This document shows positions 56,539-64,000 of a stretch of DNA of 64,000 nt, one piece after another. Source of the stretch: Alteribacter keqinensis. GTDB lineage: Bacteria > Bacillota > Bacilli > Bacillales > Salisediminibacteriaceae. The DNA lies in the NCBI RefSeq assembly GCF_003710255.1, contig NZ_RHIB01000001.1, forward strand, positions 1,860,001 through 1,924,000, written 5' to 3'. Within the stretch, counting starts at the first letter, position 1, and each line of letters begins with the position of its first letter. Below the pieces are notes generated by a model. That model did not search any database. It saw only the letters and a list, made by a program, of their open reading frames with translations, and had not been told where the DNA came from. A program made the translations under genes and the position numbers.

Positions 56539-57279
56539 GTGCAAAATGAGTATACGTATACAGACATGCTTGCGTATTTCGGCGTAACCACCGCCCATCC
56601 AGGCGGGAAAAACATCACCGCCCGTGCAATTGATCTGCTGCCCATCGTCAACGGAATGAAAATTGCTGAATTAGGCTGCGGCCTCGGGGACACTGCCCAC
56701 TTTCTTGCAACAGAAAAAGGAGCGAACGTTTACGGCATTGACGTCCACCCAGTGATGATCCAAAAAGCTCGCGAACGTCACAAAGATGCTTTTGACAGAA
56801 AGAAACTTCACTTTCTCCACACCGATGCTGCCAGCATTCCCTTTCCCGATGAATCCATAGACGGGATTATCGCTGAAAGTGTACTGAGCTTTTCCAACGT
56901 CCACGATGTGTTAAAAGAATGCAGACGGCTTCTCAGGCCCGGGGGGTTTTTCGCTTCTCTGGACCTCGTATGCGACCCGGCATTTCCTATTGTCGAAAAA
57001 AAAGAGTACAGTTCCTTTTACGGTATGAAGCAACTCTACACAATGAATGAATGGCATGACCTTTTAAAAAGCTATAATATGCACGTACAGCACACCATTG
57101 AGGAGAACCCTGCAAACCTGCCTGCTGGCGATATTCCTGAACTTCTTCTCAGCGATGACGTTCCCCTTAAGTGCTATGAAATCATGGAAAATCACATCAC
57201 CATGCTCGAAAAGAACCAGCCCTTCACCCGCTACGCCTACTTCATCTGCAAAAAAGACGACCAAATGAACCTCATCTAA
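56539..57279 (+). CDS. Class I SAM-dependent methyltransferase
   Basis: 246 residues from GTG 56539, seven bases after AGTAGG; upstream ATG 56509 lacks a ribosome site. SAM motif I IAELGCGLGDTAHFLA (~residue 45), motif II VYGIDVHPVMI, motif III region IPFPDESIDGIIAESVLSFSNV and LKECRRLLRPGGFFASLDL. Resembles UbiE/Methyltransf_11 enzymes. Substrate not known. Convergent with KatG across a repeat. Confidence 0.85.
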   Translation: MQNEYTYTDMLAYFGVTTAHPGGKNITARAIDLLPIVNGMKIAELGCGLGDTAHFLATEKGANVYGIDVHPVMIQKARERHKDAFDRKKLHFLHTDAASIPFPDESIDGIIAESVLSFSNVHDVLKECRRLLRPGGFFASLDLVCDPAFPIVEKKEYSSFYGMKQLYTMNEWHDLLKSYNMHVQHTIEENPANLPAGDIPELLLSDDVPLKCYEIMENHITMLEKNQPFTRYAYFICKKDDQMNLI

Positions 57280-57289
57280 AGTTCTCGAA

Positions 57290-57425
57290 AGTTCGGGGGA
57301 AAGTTCGGGGGTCTGTCCCCGCACAATTTGCGGTGTTCGGTTGACAAAATGAAAAGAGGTTGATCCAAAAGGTCGGTTTTAACCTTTTGGATCAACCTCG
57401 AAGCAATGAGCGGAGCCATTACATA
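57290..57425. repeat. R3 hairpin plus truncated R2 repeat (copy 3)
   Basis: GGGGGTCTGTCCCCGCACAATT and GCGGTGTTC, TTGACAAAA, then AGAGGTTGATCCAAAAGGT pairing perfectly with ACCTTTTGGATCAACCTC, then AAGCAATGAGCGGAGCCATTAC. The second R2 hairpin is missing. The preceding bases AAAGTTCGGGGG are themselves repeated. Confidence 0.7.
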
Positions 57426-57523
57426 TCTTCTTTTGGACTTTTGAGTCAGATTTTTTCCCTATTCGTGCCCTGACACGCAGGTCACTTTTTAACGCGAACT
57501 TAGTTCACGCTGCCTTGTGTGGT

Positions 57524-59791
<2,268 letters not shown>

Positions 59792-59890
59792 TTACATTGT
59801 AATTATATTAAATGATCACCAAAATAAAAAGTAATATGCAGAAGATTGTAAAAATAGTAAATATATTTAGAGGTTTACTAGTATTTGAGC

Positions 59891-59988
59891 ACGAAAGTTC
59901 GGGGGTCTGTCCCCGTACAATTGCCGGTGTTCTCTTGACAAAAGTGTAGAAGTTCCCAAAAGCGCGTCTGCTTTTGGGGACTTCTCCC
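59891..59988. repeat. R3 repeat copy with a variant hairpin
   Basis: CGGGGGTCTGTCCCCGTACAATTG, CCGGTGTTCTCTTGACAAAA, then GAAGTTCCCAAAAGC-loop-GCTTTTGGGGACTTC. The hairpin takes the place of the R2 stem but has a different sequence. It fills most of the gap 59702-60014 before katG's start (minus strand). Confidence 0.65.
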
Positions 59989-60014
59989 ATGTGATGAACC
60001 ATTGTAACGCCTAA

Positions 60015-60512
60015 TCAATCTTCCGAGGCTGTGCGTCTCAGTTCGGCCGCTCTTTGCTTTACTTTTTTCGTCGCCCGTACAGTACTGATAATAAAAAGGC
60101 TCATAAACCCAATGTAGAAACTAAAACCAATTCCCTCCATTACGCCCATGGCCACCTGTATGATCCCCCACTGAATATAGAGAAAGAGTGCCATAACATA
60201 AGCCATTATCGTCAACAGGTACGGGCCCAGGATGTCTTTCATTTGTTCTTTTTCTTCAAATGTTAATTTCACAGGAAGGTTGATTCCCTGAGGATAAAAA
60301 TAAAACGGAAGTGCAGCCCCCAAAAGGAAGATCCCTGTTGCGGGCAAGAGAAATATAAACCCTTTACTTCCATACGACCGCACTTCACCGGTTATACCAA
60401 AGTTGCTTGGGATACGGTCAGGCAATACATTCCAGTACCCGGTTGAAAGGGTGAACATCACTGCAATGATCACACAACTGACTGCCAGTAAATAAATATC
60501 TTTCTTTTTCAT
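60015..60512 (-). CDS. DUF1648 domain membrane protein
   Basis: 165 residues. YLLAVSCVIIAVMFTLSTGYWNVLPDRIPSNFGITGEVRSYGSKGFIFLLP is the DUF1648 pattern (LPxxIPxHF-like motif), followed by three further helices and a basic C-terminus. Function unknown; similar to SdpI-type immunity-family proteins. ATG 60512 follows AGGAGAAAGGG. Single gene. Confidence 0.83.
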   Translation of the reverse strand: MKKKDIYLLAVSCVIIAVMFTLSTGYWNVLPDRIPSNFGITGEVRSYGSKGFIFLLPATGIFLLGAALPFYFYPQGINLPVKLTFEEKEQMKDILGPYLLTIMAYVMALFLYIQWGIIQVAMGVMEGIGFSFYIGFMSLFIISTVRATKKVKQRAAELRRTASED

Positions 60513-60686
60513 AGAAGACCCTTTCTCCTAAACTTGATTTTTATTGGACTTTTATATTGATAGTGAGGGGACGGCAACCCTGCAATACCTTATACTCTCA
60601 ATCAAACACAATAGCTTCCCACCAATAGTACCCTGCCGAAGAAACTATTAAAAGAAGAGTCAGTTTTCCCGTCCAAACAGTAAGAA

Positions 60687-60722
60687 AGGAAGCTCCCATC
60701 TCTTTCGGGAGCCTCCTTTCAT
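60687..60722 (-). terminator. Intrinsic terminator of the VWA lipoprotein gene
   Basis: Minus strand AGGAGGCTCCC-GAAAGAGAT-GGGAGCTTCCT then TTCTT. Confidence 0.75.
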
Positions 60723-60732
60723 AATACATACC

Positions 60733-62133
60733 TTACTTGTTATAGTACTCCGACCACTTTTCATTTCCGAGGTGATAGACTTCTCTCCATCTGTCGATCC
60801 CTTCATTGTAGGCATTCGACCAGTTTACAACTCCGGTATTGTAACCGTAGCTCCAAATATCATTTTTGCGGTTGTAAAATCCGCTCCACAGGTCTCTTCG
60901 TACCGAGGATTCAATCTGCTCTTCTTGAACGAGCCTGTCAATAATGACCTGTGCATTGGCAAATTCACCCTCGGACTTATCCATAATGGAGTCTTTCAAC
61001 TCATTTGCCTGGTCTTTAAGCTCGGCACTACGTTCATTTACTTCGTCCATGGCTGCTCGCTTCCACTCATCCCAGGCATCCATCATTCTGCGGTATTCTT
61101 CTTCCCAATAGTCTTCGAGTTCCTGCTTGGAATCTACGAACGTGAACTCGCCGTTCCCTGCTTCCGCTACATCAATCAGACTCTGGTAATCATCGTCTTC
61201 CACCTGAAAACCAATGATATTTATGATTGGCTCAATATCCTGATCGACCAGTTCCTCCGCAGCTTTTACAGGATCACCTCCGCATGTTTCAATCCCGTCA
61301 CTTACGATATAGACAATAACGTCGGTTGCATCTTCCGGTATATCTTCCTGGGAATCTTCAATCGCCTGTGCAATCGGCGTCCACCCTACTGCATCCACAT
61401 CATCAAGGACCTCACTCAATGCATCTGCATCGGTCTCTCCATGATAAATCGTTTCTGTGGAACTGCAGGACAGTTCTTTACCCGCATTGGTGTTGTCACC
61501 TTCATGTCCGTAAACACGTAGGGATGTGGTGCTGTTTTCAGGCAGTGTTCCGACAAAAGCTTCAATTGCTTCTTTTGCTTCATCCATCCGCGTCCCGCTC
61601 TGGTTTCTGGCGTTCATACTTCCACTTGCATCAAGCAGAATGGAGAAATGGGACGTTGAAGGAAGTTCATCCTCCGGTGCCTCTTCTTCCGGTGTTTCAG
61701 AATCGACTTCAATTTCCGGGTTAAAAGCAATAACCTGTTCCACGTCTTCATAATAAGGCTCGTGAATGAGGTTCAAAATCGCTTGGAATGCCTCATCCTC
61801 GCTCGTGTTTTCATCGATGTGAGAAAGCTCCTCCATTACAGCGTCAGCATCAAAATCATCACCGTGGTAAGGGCCCGGCATTCTCATCAATTTTTCTTCA
61901 ATATCCGTCAGTTCCCGGGACAAGTCTTCGATTTCATAATACTCCGGCTCTTCAGGTTCATTCGCCTCTCCTTCAGCGGCAGCTTCTTCCTGATTGGCCT
62001 CATCGCTCTCTTCTTCTTCAACAGCCGTATTTTCTTCCTCTGTTGCTCCATCCTCCACGACTTCCTGATCCGCGTCTGATGAGCAGGCACTTAACAGCAC
62101 TATCAGTCCCGCGGCTAAAAAACGATACTTCAT
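60733..62133 (-). CDS. VWA-domain lipoprotein
   Basis: 466 residues. Signal peptide with lipobox VLLSACSS (Cys ~17), an extremely acidic linker (~20-70, Glu/Ala/Asp), a helical segment, then a von Willebrand A domain (~150-330) with the MIDAS motif DASGSMN and later GWTPIAQAI and VSDGIETCGGDP. A C-terminal ~130-residue helical tail follows with repeated aromatic pairs (WSGFYNRKNDIWSYGYNTG; WSNAYNEGIDRWREVYHLG; NEKWSEYYNK). Resembles the YwmC/YwmD type. Binding partner unknown. ATG follows GGGGGAATGGAGG. Confidence 0.85.
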   Translation of the reverse strand: MKYRFLAAGLIVLLSACSSDADQEVVEDGATEEENTAVEEEESDEANQEEAAAEGEANEPEEPEYYEIEDLSRELTDIEEKLMRMPGPYHGDDFDADAVMEELSHIDENTSEDEAFQAILNLIHEPYYEDVEQVIAFNPEIEVDSETPEEEAPEDELPSTSHFSILLDASGSMNARNQSGTRMDEAKEAIEAFVGTLPENSTTSLRVYGHEGDNTNAGKELSCSSTETIYHGETDADALSEVLDDVDAVGWTPIAQAIEDSQEDIPEDATDVIVYIVSDGIETCGGDPVKAAEELVDQDIEPIINIIGFQVEDDDYQSLIDVAEAGNGEFTFVDSKQELEDYWEEEYRRMMDAWDEWKRAAMDEVNERSAELKDQANELKDSIMDKSEGEFANAQVIIDRLVQEEQIESSVRRDLWSGFYNRKNDIWSYGYNTGVVNWSNAYNEGIDRWREVYHLGNEKWSEYYNK

Positions 62134-62511
62134 CCTCCATTCCCCCAGCTATGTAATTTTCATCAAGGCATTTTATCGTTCATTATTGGTTTCAATCCGC
62201 GTTCTCTAAAAAAGACCCGCCCGGCTTTACGAGCTATGCCGCCCTCTGACGCTTCACCTTTGAATGAACAACAGCCTTTTATAAAATGGTTAACAAAAAT
62301 GATACTAACATAAATATCCAAAAACTTCGTGAGTGAATCTGACTATTCGCCTGCTGTAAAATGCGTCATTTCAATAGAAAGGGGCTAATTCACAGGTCAC
62401 TCCTGTCCAAAAGACCCACAAAATTTTTGTCTTAATCTCACTAAATACCCATTACCCTTCTTTTTACTTTTTCCACCATCAAAATTACAAAATCTCACAA
62501 AAAAGTTTTTG

Positions 62512-62553
62512 GGTCTGTCCCCGCACAATTGGCGGTGTTCTATTGACAATAAA
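62512..62553. repeat. R3 repeat copy, short
   Basis: GGGTCTGTCCCCGCACAATTG, GCGGTGTTCTATTGACAA. Same block order as copies at 44855, 57290 and 59891 but with no hairpin after it. Confidence 0.6.
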
Positions 62554-62554
62554 A

Positions 62555-62588
62555 AAAGGCTTGAGCACCGGCTCTCAGGCCTTCTAGC
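62555..62588 (-). terminator. Intrinsic terminator of the amidohydrolase gene
   Basis: Minus strand AAGGC-TGAG-AGCCGGTG-CTCA-GCCTT then TTTTT. Confidence 0.75.
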
Positions 62589-62589
62589 A

Positions 62590-63900
62590 TTATTCTTTTA
62601 ATGTTTTTCGCAGTCGGTTTATTTCGCTAATGATACGTTCTTCATCAATGGTGAGGCACTCACCGTTTTTTACAATCTGACGGCCATCAATGAACACATC
62701 ACTCACGTCCCGGCCGCCGGCGGCGTATAGGAGGTGAGACTTCGCTTCACTAACAGGCTGCAGATGTGGTTTATCCGCTGGATCAATGGTGATAAAATCC
62801 GCCTGCTTTCCTTTTTCAAGTGATCCTGTATGATTCATGCCGAGCACCTGCGCACCTGTTTTTGTAGCCAGACGCAGTACCGTTTCTGTCGGCAGAATGG
62901 TGGTGTTTTTCCGCGTTCCTTTTTGCAGCAGAGCTGTAATCCTCATTTCCTCGAACATATCGAAGTTATTATTGGACGCTACCCCGTCTGTGGCAATCCC
63001 CACTTTAATGCCTGCATCCAATAGACCTGCCACATCAGCCACTCCGGACCCAAGCTTCAGGTTACTCACCGGGTTATGGGCTACTCTCACGTCTTTTTCC
63101 CTCAAGAATTCCCTTTCTTCATCATTTAACACTACCCCGTGAGCCATGACGGCCGGTCCGTTGAACAAACCGGTCCTGCTTATATGTTCAACAGGTCTTG
63201 CGCCATAACGACTGACGATCTCTTCAATTTCCCCTTCCGTTTCCGAAACGTGGATGTGAGCTATCACCCCATACTCCCTTGCTATCCGGGCGCACTCCTC
63301 AAGTGCCTGTGGACTGCATGTATACGGACTGTGAGGCGCAACCATCGTTGTCAGCCTTCCATCGGCAAAATGTCTGTACGTTTTTGCAAAACGCTCCGCT
63401 TCCCTCAGGTTCTGCCTCTGCTCACCTTCTGATCCGAAACTGAACACCGTGTGGGAAAAAGCCCCGCGAATACCTGTCTCACTTAGGGCTTCCATAATCG
63501 CATCGCTGTCAATACCTGTCGGGTTAAACATATCCGAAAAGGTCGTCGTTCCGGATTTGAGCATTTCAGATACCCCAAGGAGAGCACTGGTCTTTCCAAT
63601 TTCAGGTGTAAACTGCTGTTCCAGTGGCCAGATTTTCCGCTCCAGCCATGGCTTTAACAGCATGTCATCCCCGATCCCCCGAAGAATGGTCATCACGATA
63701 TGGGAGTGCGTGTTTACCAAACCTGGCAAAACCCATTTCCCATGCAGGTCCACAACCTCGTCTGCTTTCTCCCGTTCCTGTTGATCGTACTCCCCTATAT
63801 AGGTAATCAACTTACCCTCAACTACGAGCATGCCATTTTCATATACATCGTAATTATCATTTACCGTAAAAAAAAGACCGTTTATGTAAGCTGTTTTCAC
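62590..63900 (-). CDS. Amidohydrolase, MTA/SAH deaminase type
   Basis: 436 residues from GTG 63900 (GGGGGATCAGT before it). TRZ/ATZ-type amidohydrolase with GLVNTHSHIVMTILRGIGDD (metal HxH), MVAPHSPYTCSP, IAHIHVSETEGEIEEI and GIATDGVASNNNFDMFEEMR (catalytic Asp). Best matches the 5'-methylthioadenosine/S-adenosylhomocysteine deaminase group (MtaD-like), which frees inosyl products for the methionine cycle; related guanine or chlorohydrolase activities cannot be excluded. Its own terminator follows; upstream end near the window edge. Confidence 0.85.
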   Translation of the reverse strand: MKTAYINGLFFTVNDNYDVYENGMLVVEGKLITYIGEYDQQEREKADEVVDLHGKWVLPGLVNTHSHIVMTILRGIGDDMLLKPWLERKIWPLEQQFTPEIGKTSALLGVSEMLKSGTTTFSDMFNPTGIDSDAIMEALSETGIRGAFSHTVFSFGSEGEQRQNLREAERFAKTYRHFADGRLTTMVAPHSPYTCSPQALEECARIAREYGVIAHIHVSETEGEIEEIVSRYGARPVEHISRTGLFNGPAVMAHGVVLNDEEREFLREKDVRVAHNPVSNLKLGSGVADVAGLLDAGIKVGIATDGVASNNNFDMFEEMRITALLQKGTRKNTTILPTETVLRLATKTGAQVLGMNHTGSLEKGKQADFITIDPADKPHLQPVSEAKSHLLYAAGGRDVSDVFIDGRQIVKNGECLTIDEERIISEINRLRKTLKE

Positions 63901-64000
63901 ACTGATCCCCCTATCTTTTACCTATCCTTAGTATTCAGTCATGCCGGAAAGTTATTCCTTTTCTTCTATCCGCATAAAGTAAGGTAACCGTTTGGGGCAC

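Larger units (their letters stand above)
62134..62589. other. Intergenic region upstream of the VWA lipoprotein
   Basis: AT-rich, holds no supported gene. Contains an R3 copy at 62512-62553. The terminator at 62555-62588 belongs to the amidohydrolase gene. Confidence 0.4.

Overview
The window looks like chromosomal DNA from a Gram-positive, spore-forming member of the Bacillaceae. The evidence is the family content: YndJ, DUF6366, YitT, YvrJ, DUF1659, DUF2922, BsuPI, lmo0937, MalR/CcpA-type control and a SigB-type promoter signature. Strong GGAGG ribosome sites, frequent GTG/TTG starts and many intrinsic terminators fit the same picture. Acidic secreted proteins and a TAXI-type TRAP transporter hint at a salt- or alkali-adapted lineage, but that is inference and I cannot name the genus. 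I saw no rRNA, tRNA, CRISPR array, prophage or complete insertion sequence.

Layout. 0-9 kb: the 3' end of an RND efflux pump, a three-gene membrane/SRPBCC/DUF4166 cluster like yndGHJ, a small DUF6366 protein, a phospholipase D-like protein, a helical protein and a frameshifted GyrI-like gene. 9-13 kb: an SNF2 helicase with its upstream partner, then a BsuPI lipoprotein. 13-18 kb: YitT, three very small genes (two with SigB-type promoters), a rhodanese and an AI-2E family permease. 18-26 kb: a maltose/maltodextrin locus transcribed as malE-malF-malG, then a GH31 glucosidase and a LacI-type regulator, with promoter, operators and a cre site in front of malE. 26-30 kb: a frameshifted chemotaxis receptor, an AraC regulator and a MATE pump. 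31-34 kb: a two-gene TAXI-TRAP transporter split by two terminators. 34-39 kb: a 4 x 151 bp tandem array, an RpiR regulator/class III aminotransferase operon, a divergent KamA-type radical SAM enzyme and a Gly-Met-Pro repeat protein. 39-45 kb: GNAT, B12-type radical SAM, EamA, a small SigB-type membrane protein, a PAS-STAS protein and a quinone reductase. 45-50 kb: PAP2, EAL, pterin dehydratase, DUF2087 regulator, ArsR, Pcp. 50-52 kb: a sigma factor/DUF1659/DUF2922/YvrJ cluster. 52-64 kb: DUF2254, PAQR, two lipoproteins, methyltransferase, KatG, DUF1648 and an MTA/SAH deaminase-type amidohydrolase.

The most unusual content is between the genes. (1) Four arrays of a short motif repeat at exactly 21 bp (two helical turns). 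(2) A family of small elements has GAGGCCACTgAAAAAGT inverted ends, with possible target duplications. (3) Dispersed hairpins keep paired arms while their sequences differ. (4) A 151 bp tandem array ends in, and appears to have grown from, the terminator of the rpiR gene. (5) Three small genes share near-identical SigB-type promoters, suggesting a small-protein stress regulon.
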